From the NCBI GenBank assembly GCA_029259915.1, contig JAJDED010000056.1:1-48201 (forward strand): a DNA stretch of 48,201 bases, written 5' to 3'. Shown here one piece after another: positions 17,079 to 25,023 of this stretch (position 1 is its first letter; every line of letters starts with the position of its first letter). Made by a program: the position numbers and the translations under genes. This DNA is from Planctomycetota bacterium (GTDB lineage: Bacteria > Planctomycetota > Planctomycetia > Pirellulales > Lacipirellulaceae). The notes beneath the pieces were generated by a model that had not been told where the DNA came from, ran no database searches, and saw only the letters and a program-made list of their open reading frames with translations.

Positions 17079-18347
17079 ATGCCGCAACCGACTAATCCAC
17101 TTTCTGGCACACTGCACGAGATACGATTCCGCGAGATCTTCCCCTGGGTAATTCTCGTGCGAGCGCTGCGCATCTCGCTGCTGATACGAGTTTTGGGTTT
17201 GGCATTTCTGGGAGTCGTTCTTACCCAGTGGGGTTGGGCGGCCCTGGATGGAGTGTTCTCCGCTACTCCCGCTCAGTTGGGACAACTTACAGAAAGCCAA
17301 TCGATCGACAGCACCGTGGGACCCGAGTTGTTCGATCCCAATACCCAATCCAAACCGAGTGCAGCAGTCGTAGTGTCCCCGTTACGCATCGTTGCCGAGC
17401 ACCCGTTTGCCGGTCCCTTGGTGCATGGCTGGGTTTGGATAGCCGAACCATTTTTGCGTCTCGCTGCTACGGAATCAACTTGGCTCTTGTGTATGAATCT
17501 GACGCTTAGCGGAATTTGGGCGATTGCTGTTTGGGCCGTCTTTGGGGGAGCCATTGCACGCATTGCCGCAATCTACTTCACACGCGGCGAGACTCTGGGG
17601 CCGGTAAAAGCGATTCAGTCGGCCGTTTCCAAAGCTCCAGCAATTGCCGGTGCGCCCTTAATCACGATGGCCACCGTGGTGGCTCTGGCTTTGCCGCTCG
17701 CGTTGGTTGGTTTGCTAACCCGGTTGGACTTTTTGGCTTTCTTGGTGGGACTGTTTTGGATTGTTTTACTGGCTGGTGGTTTGGTCCTTGCGATTGTCCT
17801 GCTAGGTCTGCTCCTTGGCTGGCCACTGATGTGGGCGACTGTTGCAGTCGAACAAACCGACGCATTCGATGGAGTCAGCCGATGCTATGCTTACGTCTAT
17901 CAAAGGCCGCTGTCGTTGATTTTTTACCTGGTCGTGGCCACCAGTTTGGGTTTGTTGGGCGAAGCGGTCGTGACCTATTTCGTTGCCGCGGGGACGACTC
18001 TCACCGAATGGGCGGTAAGCTGGGGGTCGGGCAACTCGCGAATTGCAGAATTGGTCGTCCCCGCCAACGGCGACGCATCCACTTCGCTAGGAGGTTTGGC
18101 CACGACGGGTGCCTACGGAATTGCATTTTGGAAATCGGCACTGCAGACTGTTGCCGATTCATTTCCGATGGCCTACTTATGGCCGGCTACCGTGGGAATC
18201 TATCTGCTGTTACGCCAACAAGTCGACTCCACCGAAATGGAAGAAATCACGCTCGGCAAAAGCGATCCCCCGCAGGGTTTGCCAAACCTCACCCCCGACG
18301 AAGCCGGCATCCCGCAAGTCGATCCTTCGCAGCCATCTGGCGATTGA
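17079..18347 (+). CDS. Polytopic membrane protein of unknown function
   Basis: About 422 residues from the ATG at 17079; the frame extends to a TTG at 17055, but the ATG fits the promoter better. I count roughly six hydrophobic stretches, including LLIRVLGLAFLGVVLTQWGW, the LSGIWAIAVWAVFGGAIARI region, a very hydrophobic pair at about 200-260, LIFYLVVATSLGLLGEAVV and a C-terminal YLWPATVGIYLLLRQQ. No enzymatic motif is evident. The C terminus is polar and Pro-rich. It stands alone on its transcript and faces the minus-strand receiver-like gene. The function is unrecognised. Confidence 0.75.
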   Translation: MPQPTNPLSGTLHEIRFREIFPWVILVRALRISLLIRVLGLAFLGVVLTQWGWAALDGVFSATPAQLGQLTESQSIDSTVGPELFDPNTQSKPSAAVVVSPLRIVAEHPFAGPLVHGWVWIAEPFLRLAATESTWLLCMNLTLSGIWAIAVWAVFGGAIARIAAIYFTRGETLGPVKAIQSAVSKAPAIAGAPLITMATVVALALPLALVGLLTRLDFLAFLVGLFWIVLLAGGLVLAIVLLGLLLGWPLMWATVAVEQTDAFDGVSRCYAYVYQRPLSLIFYLVVATSLGLLGEAVVTYFVAAGTTLTEWAVSWGSGNSRIAELVVPANGDASTSLGGLATTGAYGIAFWKSALQTVADSFPMAYLWPATVGIYLLLRQQVDSTEMEEITLGKSDPPQGLPNLTPDEAGIPQVDPSQPSGD

Positions 18348-18385
18348 TGATTACTGATTGATGAATGATGAATCGTTCGCAGCAA

Positions 18386-18748
18386 TCAGCAATCAGCATT
18401 CAGCAATCGTTGGAAAATCGCCTCCGCATCGCGCTCCAGTTGGCCTCGTGTTACGACCACGTCACACCCCGCCTGTCGCGCTGCTTCCAAACGCTGTTCG
18501 TGAACATGCGGACCGCAGGCGATAATCGATAAGTCGCTCGATCGCTCGTGTCGCAACGAGTCGACCAACGAAGAAATATCCAACCCTGGGCAGCGTAAAT
18601 CGACAAGCACCAGTTTGCAGGAATCGTCGCACACTTCGCTCGCACGGGACGGTTCGGCGACAGTGATCATTTCGAGCCCGCAGCTTCGAGCAGCGCCCAC
18701 AACCCTTGCGCTCAAAATAAGATCGCCGCTAACGAGAAGTAGTTTCAT
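18386..18748 (-). CDS. Stand-alone receiver-like protein, degenerate
   Basis: A 120-residue single domain with response-regulator receiver fold features: MKLLLVSGDL for strand 1, KLVLVDLRCPGLD placing a possible phospho-acceptor at Asp50, and LSIIACGPHV for strand 4. The usual acidic pair near the N terminus is reduced to one Asp (Asp9), and the conserved lysine before the last helix appears as arginine (VVVTRGQ). Phosphorylation is therefore doubtful and it may act as a protein-binding module. Its start is three bases after the stop of the P-II gene on the same strand, so the two are almost certainly co-expressed. Confidence 0.7.
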   Translation of the reverse strand: MKLLLVSGDLILSARVVGAARSCGLEMITVAEPSRASEVCDDSCKLVLVDLRCPGLDISSLVDSLRHERSSDLSIIACGPHVHEQRLEAARQAGCDVVVTRGQLERDAEAIFQRLLNADC

Positions 18749-18751
18749 CGA

Positions 18752-19099
18752 TCAAATCGCGGAGGGACCGCTCCGCGAGTCACTAATTTGCATGGCGGCC
18801 TCCATCGGCAAAACAAATATCTTGCCATCGCCGATACTTCCCTCAGGACTGGTTCGGGCAGTTTTCTCCAAGCACTCGATCGTGCGAGTGACGAAATCGT
18901 CGTTCACGGCAATTTCTAGCTGCACTTTACGCAACAGATTGGTATTGTACTCGGCGCCTCGAAACGTTTCCGTTTGCCCACGCTGCCGCGCAAACCCAAG
19001 CGCATCGGTCACCGTCATCCGCGTGACGCCGATGGCCTTGAGCGATTGCTGAACCGCATCAAGTTTTACAGGCTGAATAATTGCCAGAATAAGTTTCAT
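18752..19099 (-). CDS. P-II family nitrogen regulatory protein, divergent
   Basis: A 115-residue P-II signalling protein; the family senses 2-oxoglutarate and ATP/ADP and controls nitrogen assimilation. The frame is clear: MKLILAIIQPVKLDAVQQSL, the T-loop GQTETFRGAEYNTNLLRKV with Tyr51, the usual uridylylation site, and the B-loop IGDGKIFV. Differences from E. coli GlnB are notable. There is a three-residue insert before IGDGKIFV, and the C-terminal phosphate-binding arginines (R101 and R103 of GlnB) align with Gln104 and Ser106. The T-loop DFLPK becomes NLLRK. ATP binding may be altered. No amtB or glnA is adjacent; the partner is the receiver-like gene downstream. Confidence 0.9.
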   Translation of the reverse strand: MKLILAIIQPVKLDAVQQSLKAIGVTRMTVTDALGFARQRGQTETFRGAEYNTNLLRKVQLEIAVNDDFVTRTIECLEKTARTSPEGSIGDGKIFVLPMEAAMQISDSRSGPSAI

Positions 19100-19540
19100 G
19101 ATAGAAAAAATGATGCCTCTACGTCTTTTTCATTTTTAGATTCATTCGGCGATGCCGCAAGCGGCAGGTCACTGCGGGCCTCAATTTTCCCGGCAATCTG
19201 CTATCACCGATTCTCGCGGTTAGCACAAGTTGTACAAGGGTGCCCCCCGACTTGAGTCCAGGATGTTGCCGACTCTGTGCCTTGCAATACAGTCTGGCGA
19301 TGGCAGCAGGCCGATAATAGGCTAAGAGGGAAGTTATTTAGTGCCTGACGCCCCCCAACAGGTTCTGTACACGGGCCTTGCATAGCAGCGCCAAACGGTT
19401 GTATTTAGCGAAATACCGGTGCCGGAATCGATCGAAGTGGCACCAGTCGGTGTTGCCTCCTTTTTTCGACAACGGATACAATAACACAGCTAGAATACTA
19501 GCGTATCTACGGAAACAGAGACCTGCAGAAAGCGATCGAG
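19100..19540. other. Divergent intergenic region between P-II and dsbD-like genes
   Basis: About 440 bases without a convincing gene. It holds a CCGCAAGCGG palindrome (19155-19164) that recurs elsewhere in the window and, near the right end, a good promoter for the DsbD-like gene. The remainder shows nothing I can name. Confidence 0.5.
19453..19482 (+). promoter_or_regulatory. Sigma70-like promoter for the DsbD-like gene
   Basis: TTGCCT at 19453-19458 and TACAAT at 19477-19482 with an 18-base spacer. The -10 matches five of six and the -35 four of six. The ATG of the gene lies 58 bases downstream. Confidence 0.45.
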
Positions 19541-21754
19541 ATGTTCTCAACTCGACACAACCTCCTCGTGCAAATGGCACGCCTATTTTTTCTTTGCCTG
19601 CTTCTGATTGGCGGGCAAAAATCGGCGCTGGCACAGTTCGATCTTCCCTCGGGATTTGGCTCCCTGGGCGGCAACAACGCGCCCAAGGTCACCCTGGATG
19701 CCGAGTTCACAACGGCTACCGCCGACCGCCCTGCGCTGCTGTTCGTCTCGGCCAAAATGGCTGAAGGATTTCACGTTTACGCGATCGACCAAGGAGCGCT
19801 GCCAAAAGGCGGCGGTCCGATGGCGACCAAGATTTCTTTAAAGCCAGGTGCCAAAGCCCGAGTCGTTGGCCGCTGGCAGCCGCTCAAAGCTCCGCACACG
19901 CACATCGATCAAGAAATCTGGACCGGCTTGGAAATGCGCGAGCACGACGGGCGAGTCACCTGGGTTGTTCCGATCGAGTTTACCGCAGGCGCCGCTCCGT
20001 CGACTCTAACAGTTTCCGGAACCGTCGAAGGGCAGGCGTGCAACCCACAAACGTGTATCCCCTTCGAGCAACCGTTCACCGCAAGCTTGGGGACCGGAGT
20101 CGCTCTGCCCAAAAGTTTCGATCTTTCAACCACCAAGCTCCCCACCGCCGACTCACCAACACCACCCCCCATCCAGCCAAGCCAAACCCTTCAGCCAAGT
20201 AATCTAAAAACCACGCTCCCGAAAACTACAATCCAGAAAAACGCAATCCCAAGTTCGACTACTGAGACGACTTACGATCTCTCACAGATCTCGGTCGAAG
20301 AAAGCGAATCGCAGTCGTTGGTTTACTATCTCATCACGGCATTTTTGGGCGGGATCGTGCTCAACATCATGCCCTGCGTGTTGCCTGTAATTGGCCTGAA
20401 GGTAATGAGCTTCGTCCAACAAGCCGGAACAAGCCGCGCGCATGCGTGGATGCTCAATTGCTGGTATGCGGCGGGGATCATTTTTGTGTTTCTAGTGTTG
20501 GCTAGCCTTGCCGTTTCGGTCCAATTAGGTTGGGGCGGACAGTTTGGTAGCGCCAAATTCAACATCACACTGATCGCCATTGTGTTTGCGATGGCGCTGA
20601 GCATGTTGGGCTTATGGGAAATCCCGATTCCCGGTTTCGTCGGCTCCGGCACGGCGATGAACATGGCCGAAAAAGAAGGCCCCGCCGCCGCGTTTCTCAA
20701 GGGCGTGTTGACCACCGTGCTAGCCACCCCCTGCACAGGCCCCTTCATGGCAACCGCGCTCGCATGGGCGGTGCGTCAACCGGCCTGGGTCACGTATTCC
20801 GTATTTGGCGTGTTGGGATTGGGAATGGCCAGCCCCTATTTGCTGATTGGCGCTTTCCCCAGTCTCATTAAATTCCTCCCCAAGCCGGGCGCTTGGATGG
20901 AAACCTTCAAAAAAGTCATGGGGATCGTCCTACTGGCCACCGTCGTCTGGCTGATGACCTTTATCGACGCCGCGTTGGCAGTTCCCACCGTGGCTATGAT
21001 GGTCGGAATCGCCGCCGCCTGTTGGTGGATTTCACAAACCCCGATCACCGCCAGCTTCGGCGCGAAACTCCACTCCTGGACTGTCGCTGGACTTGTGACC
21101 GCTATTGTGGTGATGGGTTCCTACGGCTGGCTTTATAAGCATGTGATGCTACCACGCTTCGAGAAAAACGTTGCCGCCCGTGCGGAGCAGCAAATTTCGC
21201 TAGAACGAATAAAAATTGCCCAAGAGCTCGGCAAGGTCCAAGAACCGGGGCAACTCGAAGCAGTGATTGAGAGTCTCGTCGAAGACGTCGCCGACGAAGG
21301 CGATCAGCCCTGGCAACGATTTACGCTCGCCAAGCTAGGGCGAAAAACACTGGGCGAAGGCCGCACTGTGCTGGTCGATTTTACTGCCGACTGGTGTTTG
21401 ACGTGTAAGACGCTGGAAAAACTCGTCCTCAAAACCCGCCCCGTAGAAGATGCGATTGCTCAGGCCGACGTCATCACGATGGAAGCCGACTACACCAAGA
21501 AGCCCGAATCGATCGATCGAGCAATCAAAGCATTAGGCGGCGTGGGCGTGCCCTTGATCGCCATCTTCCCGGCCAACGATCCTTACAATCCGATCGTATT
21601 CTCCGACGGCAACTACACCAAAGCCGGCCTGATCGAAGCCATCTCCCAAGCCACCGGCAAAGAGATCGCATCATCCAACGGTGCAACATCCAACAACTAC
21701 GGCTCCAGCAAAACATCCCTCATCCAAGCCTCCGGCGAAAAACCTCGGCTGTAG
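19541..21754 (+). CDS. dsbD: Thiol:disulfide interchange protein DsbD-like
   Basis: A 737-residue inner-membrane reductant conveyor. A signal peptide (LFFLCLLLIGGQKSALA) leads to an N-terminal periplasmic domain with Cys167 and Cys172 (GQACNPQTC). This is the DsbD alpha-type domain with Cx4C spacing, one residue shorter than the classical spacing. A Ser/Thr/Pro linker precedes the eight-helix transmembrane domain with its two redox cysteines, Cys279 in NIMPCVLPVIG and Cys398 in TPCTGPF. The C-terminal thioredoxin domain has DWCLTC with Cys619 and Cys622. All three cysteine pairs needed to pass electrons from cytosolic thioredoxin to periplasmic thiols are present. The gene has its own promoter and no partner next to it. 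Confidence 0.9.
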   Translation: MFSTRHNLLVQMARLFFLCLLLIGGQKSALAQFDLPSGFGSLGGNNAPKVTLDAEFTTATADRPALLFVSAKMAEGFHVYAIDQGALPKGGGPMATKISLKPGAKARVVGRWQPLKAPHTHIDQEIWTGLEMREHDGRVTWVVPIEFTAGAAPSTLTVSGTVEGQACNPQTCIPFEQPFTASLGTGVALPKSFDLSTTKLPTADSPTPPPIQPSQTLQPSNLKTTLPKTTIQKNAIPSSTTETTYDLSQISVEESESQSLVYYLITAFLGGIVLNIMPCVLPVIGLKVMSFVQQAGTSRAHAWMLNCWYAAGIIFVFLVLASLAVSVQLGWGGQFGSAKFNITLIAIVFAMALSMLGLWEIPIPGFVGSGTAMNMAEKEGPAAAFLKGVLTTVLATPCTGPFMATALAWAVRQPAWVTYSVFGVLGLGMASPYLLIGAFPSLIKFLPKPGAWMETFKKVMGIVLLATVVWLMTFIDAALAVPTVAMMVGIAAACWWISQTPITASFGAKLHSWTVAGLVTAIVVMGSYGWLYKHVMLPRFEKNVAARAEQQISLERIKIAQELGKVQEPGQLEAVIESLVEDVADEGDQPWQRFTLAKLGRKTLGEGRTVLVDFTADWCLTCKTLEKLVLKTRPVEDAIAQADVITMEADYTKKPESIDRAIKALGGVGVPLIAIFPANDPYNPIVFSDGNYTKAGLIEAISQATGKEIASSNGATSNNYGSSKTSLIQASGEKPRL

Positions 21755-21783
21755 TGCAGCACTTTAAGAACCTATCCCAAATC

Positions 21784-21809
21784 CCTCTCCCCGGTCCGCC
21801 GGGGAGAGG
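21784..21809 (+). repeat. Perfect GC-rich palindrome (CCTCTCCCCGG type)
   Basis: CCTCTCCCCGG at 21784-21794 pairs perfectly with CCGGGGAGAGG at 21799-21809 around a TCCG loop. It lies 30 bases after the dsbD stop and is followed by GGGGAGGGG-like sequence, not by a T-run. It resembles scattered REP-type intergenic repeats, and a related CCCTC/GAGGG hairpin occurs at 33708-33722. Confidence 0.65.
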
Positions 21810-21910
21810 CTAGGGGAGGGGTCTTCAGAGTTCCGGATACGCTCTAAGGATTGTGGTCGTGTTTCCATTGCGATGGGCAGTGCATTCACCCCAAGCAATC
21901 TGCAAAGCGG

Positions 21911-21998
21911 TGTCATTTCGAGGTCTGCCGAGAAATCTACGTAGCCTCAAAGTGCGTTGGCAGGCAAACCAGATCCCTCCGCAGAGCTCGAGATGACA
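21911..21998. repeat. MITE-like element with 28-bp imperfect terminal inverted repeats
   Basis: The left arm at 21911-21938 begins TGTCATTTCGAG and the right arm at 21971-21998 ends CTCGAGATGACA. The arms are complementary at 23 of 28 positions, with a 32-base centre. The whole unit of 88 bases carries no gene. It looks like a non-autonomous mobile or palindromic intergenic repeat; no transposase is present nearby. Confidence 0.7.
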
Positions 21999-22093
21999 GA
22001 GTTGGTGACTTTGCCGCTGCCCTGAGAAGTCATCCCAGGTTGCTTGCTCTGCCGCGTCTGAGGCGGCTACAATGCGTGGGCCGCTGCATAGGG

Positions 22094-22135
22094 CTGCATA
22101 TTGAAGGACTGCTTCATTAAGTCAAGCATATGCAG
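22094..22135. repeat. Inverted repeat upstream of the TIR gene
   Basis: CTGCATAT at 22094-22101 is mirrored by ATATGCAG at 22128-22135, about 50 bases before the TIR gene ATG. It could be an operator or part of a repeat element; no clear promoter hexamers are seen beside it. Confidence 0.35.
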
Positions 22136-22187
22136 ATAGTTTCAATCTAATAACAAGTTTCTAGCCTATTCAACACATGGCCTCTGA

Positions 22188-22994
22188 ATGGATGATTCGC
22201 CACGCATCGAACAAGCTATGCTGATCGTCGCAGAGCAACTCAAGACGCTCCAAGAGCTCGTCGAGCTATCTATTAAGCAAAAAGATCACGACTCAGGATT
22301 CGAACGTTTGCGAAGGTGGAAGTTGCGAACTTCGGAGCTGCTTGCGGAACATGTCCATCCGAAAGAGGGCAGCAACTTTCGTGGAAAGAAAAAGTACTCG
22401 TTTCGACCGGGAGATCCTTTAGGAAATTTATTCAGTGAATCGCAAATGTATCAAGGCTTCCTTCTCGCGTTGTTTGAGAGTCTGCAACAACATCCACTAG
22501 AGATCCTTAACGCTCCGATGCCGGTGACAGAACCTTCCCCTGCTCCATCTAGGCAGACTCCCGATTCAAGCGTAATTTTCGTAATTCATGGTCATGACGA
22601 ACTTAATCTGCTGCGCCTGAAAGAAATCATACGAGACCGATGGAAGCTTGACCCAGTCGTCCTTGCGAAGCAAGCTGGTAAGGGACGAACAATTATTGAA
22701 AAGTTTGAGGAGGAAGCACAGCGTGCATGTTACGCATTCGCGTTGCTTACGCCCGATGACATTGTCACTTGCAGAGATCAAGAATACGCTCAAGCACGCC
22801 CAAACGTCATCTTTGAACTTGGTTGGTTTTATGGTCTGCTGGGTCGCGAACGTGTTGCCATTCTATTTAAGAAGGGGGCAAAGATACATTCAGACTTGGA
22901 TGGCATTTCTCGAATTGAGTTCAACGATACGGTTGATGAGATTGTCCCAGAGATGGAAAAAGAGCTAGTTGAAGGCAGTATACTGATGGCGTAG
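22188..22994 (+). CDS. TIR-domain nucleotide-binding protein (CAP12/Pycsar-effector-like)
   Basis: A 268-residue protein. Residues 1-115 are helical and polar with no recognised domain. Residues about 129-268 match the predicted nucleotide-binding TIR-like family (PF10137-type) that includes effectors of CBASS and Pycsar anti-phage systems. The evidence is VIFVIHGHDE (His134-Glu138), QAGKGRTIIEKFEEEA, ALLTPDDI and NVIFELGWFYGLLGRERV. Glu210 in FELG is the likely NADase catalytic glutamate, by analogy with other TIR enzymes. No cyclase gene lies nearby, so it is an orphan effector or a single-gene system. Base composition is more AT-rich than the neighbours, and inverted repeats flank it, suggesting transfer. 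Confidence 0.85.
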   Translation: MDDSPRIEQAMLIVAEQLKTLQELVELSIKQKDHDSGFERLRRWKLRTSELLAEHVHPKEGSNFRGKKKYSFRPGDPLGNLFSESQMYQGFLLALFESLQQHPLEILNAPMPVTEPSPAPSRQTPDSSVIFVIHGHDELNLLRLKEIIRDRWKLDPVVLAKQAGKGRTIIEKFEEEAQRACYAFALLTPDDIVTCRDQEYAQARPNVIFELGWFYGLLGRERVAILFKKGAKIHSDLDGISRIEFNDTVDEIVPEMEKELVEGSILMA

Positions 22995-23002
22995 TCGTGT
23001 GA

Positions 23003-23068
23003 GATGGGTGGTGCTGTCGGCAATGGCGCCCCATTTCAAGAGATTTCCCACCGACAGGTTCACCCATC
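23003..23068. repeat. Long inverted repeat after the TIR gene
   Basis: GATGGGTGGTGCTGTCGG (23003-23020) pairs with CCGACAGGTTCACCCATC (23051-23068): 15 of 18 positions match, the three mismatches forming a central internal loop. It starts nine bases after the TIR gene stop. It may act as a bidirectional terminator or mark the edge of an inserted segment. Confidence 0.6.
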
Positions 23069-23100
23069 TTTCGATACCAGATAGTTAGGCGGGTACGAAG

Positions 23101-23403
23101 TTGAAAAACTTAGCACAGATGGTGTTTGACCATATGTGGTTGATTCTCTTTGCCGGCGAAGAGATGATCGACTTAGACTACTCTGTTGAGCTACTCGATA
23201 CACTGCCTCAGGCCGTTAGCGAATTCACCCAAGCAGAGCAGGAAGCCCTCGCAGAAGTTGGGCGGCAGGTTAAGAGCCGACTGCTTGCTGAGCCGGATGA
23301 ATACGGCTATACCCCTCGCGACCTTGTTACGGACGAACAGCGCCGGTTTCTGGATGCCGTGATCAACAGGGAAATCTACACCGAAGAATGGTGGTCTGCC
23401 TGA
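23101..23403 (+). CDS. Hypothetical protein, about 100 residues
   Basis: A small acidic protein starting at a TTG (an ATG seven codons in, at 23119, is the alternative). The composition is protein-like: VFDHMWLILFAGEEMIDLDY, a helical middle (TQAEQEALAEVGRQVKSRLL) and an end rich in Trp and Glu (REIYTEEWWSA). I recognise no family. There is no signal peptide, and the N-terminal hydrophobic stretch is too short for a confident membrane helix. It lies between the TIR gene and convergent purM, in the same AT-richer island, and could be either a TIR-linked accessory gene or unrelated. Confidence 0.55.
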   Translation: MKNLAQMVFDHMWLILFAGEEMIDLDYSVELLDTLPQAVSEFTQAEQEALAEVGRQVKSRLLAEPDEYGYTPRDLVTDEQRRFLDAVINREIYTEEWWSA

Positions 23404-23415
23404 GCTACAGCTACT

Positions 23416-24519
23416 TCACTCTGCCGTCTCCGCGACTCTGCGAGATACAACAGGGTCGTCGTCCCAGTGGCATTCGCCGCTTCCGGGGACGACCCGGCCG
23501 ATTTGCCAGGTCTCGAAACCTTGGCGGGAGAGTTGCTGCTGGACGCTCTCGGCATAGTAGTCGCTTACGGCCATCACCAGGCCGATGCCCATGTTGAACA
23601 CGCGGAACATCTCGGCGTCGTCGACGTCGCCCAGTTGTTGCAGCCAGCGGAATACGGGCGGTATCGTCCAACTGTCGCGAGTGATCAGCCCGTCGATGTT
23701 CGCCGGCAAGATTCGAGCAAGATTTTCGTGCAGCCCGCCGCCGGTGATGTGGGCGATGCCGTGGACCACCGATTTTACTTTGTAATGGTTGAGCACGTCG
23801 CGCACTGGGCGCACGTACAACCGCGTCGGCTCCATCAGCACGTCGCCCACCGTGGCGCCGCATTCGGGCACTTGATCGTCGACCGAAAGCCCGGCATGCT
23901 CGAAGACGATTTTGCGCACCAAACTGTAACCGTTGGAGTGAATGCCACTCGAGGCAATTCCTAACAGCACGTCGCCGTCGGCAATCGCGCTGCCGTCCAA
24001 GAGTCGCGAGCGTTCAACAATGCCCACGCAAAACCCGGCCAGATCGTAATCGCCCGTTTGGTACAAGTCGGGCATGATCGCTGTCTCGCCACCCACGAGC
24101 GCCGCACCAGTTTCCGTACACCCGGCACTGATCCCGGTGACAATCTGTTCCAGCAGCGCCGGGTCGTCCTCGGCCATCGCCACATAATCAAGAAAAAACA
24201 GCGGTTCCGCGCCACAGCAAATCGCATCGTTGGCGCACATGGCCACCAGATCGATACCCACCGAATCGTGCCGCCCCGCAAGCTGGGCCACTTTCAGCTT
24301 GGTTCCCACCCCATCGGTGCAGGAAACGAGCACTGGCTGCTCGTAATTGCGAGAAAAAAGCCCCCCCGAAAAATCGAGCTGAAAAAGCCCCGCAAAACCG
24401 TTATCCCAAGGCAGCACCCGCGGGCAATGGGTTCGCTTCAGCAGCGCAGGCAATCGGGCCATGGACTGCTGGTAAGTTTCCAGGTCGACTCCAGCATCGC
24501 GGTAAGTTATTTTCTGCAT
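23416..24519 (-). CDS. purM: Phosphoribosylformylglycinamidine cyclo-ligase (AIR synthase)
   Basis: A 367-residue purine biosynthesis enzyme that closes the imidazole ring using ATP. Family signatures are [20 protein letters not shown] at the start, [16 protein letters not shown], the [20 protein letters not shown] region and [14 protein letters not shown]. The later [20 protein letters not shown] contains the glycine-rich loop shared by PurM-type ATPases. Length is close to the usual 345, with a slightly longer C terminus. No other pur gene lies beside it. It is convergent with the small hypothetical gene, their ends 12 bases apart. Confidence 0.95.
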   Translation of the reverse strand: MQKITYRDAGVDLETYQQSMARLPALLKRTHCPRVLPWDNGFAGLFQLDFSGGLFSRNYEQPVLVSCTDGVGTKLKVAQLAGRHDSVGIDLVAMCANDAICCGAEPLFFLDYVAMAEDDPALLEQIVTGISAGCTETGAALVGGETAIMPDLYQTGDYDLAGFCVGIVERSRLLDGSAIADGDVLLGIASSGIHSNGYSLVRKIVFEHAGLSVDDQVPECGATVGDVLMEPTRLYVRPVRDVLNHYKVKSVVHGIAHITGGGLHENLARILPANIDGLITRDSWTIPPVFRWLQQLGDVDDAEMFRVFNMGIGLVMAVSDYYAESVQQQLSRQGFETWQIGRVVPGSGECHWDDDPVVSRRVAETAE

Positions 24520-25023
24520 AGGATTTCGCGGTTTTATGTGCCTAGAAGGAGAATTCTACGGTGGTTTGAATGGCCATGTCAACGACCTGTCGAGTGAGGT
24601 TGCCAACCTAATGACCAATGTTCATCCGTCCGGGTTGAGCAGCAATGGGGTCCTGGACTCTACATTCGATTCCACTGGTTCCGTTTGGGCCGATTAGTCA
24701 GGTTCCGGCTGGCGCGGGTAGCGAAACTTGCCGCCGTCCGACGGACGAAGGGTTCGTAAGCTTGGCCCGTATCGCAGGGGCGGCAGCGGTCGAAGCAGAG
24801 ATAGGTCCCAACGAGTTTCTGCCGGCTGACTATCGTATATTTTAGAGTTCAAGGGTTTCTGGTCGAAGGAGATATGTCCTCGTTCTGCATCGCAAAACGC
24901 CACCCAGTGCGTTTTTAGCAGAGCTTGAACAGGCAATCCTTCGGTCCTTCAACCCAGAGTCCTCCCTCAATGCTTACCCAATGGATACCATCCCTGGCCC
25001 TGACAGGCCAGACTCGAGTTCCC
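24520..25023. other. Divergent intergenic region between purM and glgX
   Basis: About 500 bases. The right end (from 24925) is open in the glgX frame, so the exact gene edge is uncertain. A CGTCC-GAC-GGACG short palindrome lies at about 24737-24749. GAAGGAGATATG near 24865 looks like a ribosome binding site plus ATG of a 14-codon frame, but the spacing is too short for a convincing leader peptide. I see no RNA gene. Confidence 0.4.

Noticed and set aside
17516..18361. Plus-strand frame overlapping the polytopic membrane gene
   Set aside because: Same strand, other frame; Cys/Arg-rich nonsense composition, while the real frame has clear membrane helices.
21851..22120. Plus-strand 89-codon frame between dsbD and the TIR gene
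   Set aside because: It runs through the MITE-like inverted repeat and has a Cys/Arg-rich composition unlike real neighbours.
23084..23092. GTTAGGC resembling an integron attC core
   Set aside because: No matching RYYYAAC partner and no attC secondary structure at the expected distance.
24865..24920. Leader peptide with GAAGGAGAT-ATG before glgX
   Set aside because: The spacing between the ribosome binding sequence and ATG is only about two bases and the 14-codon peptide shows no regulatory codon pattern.
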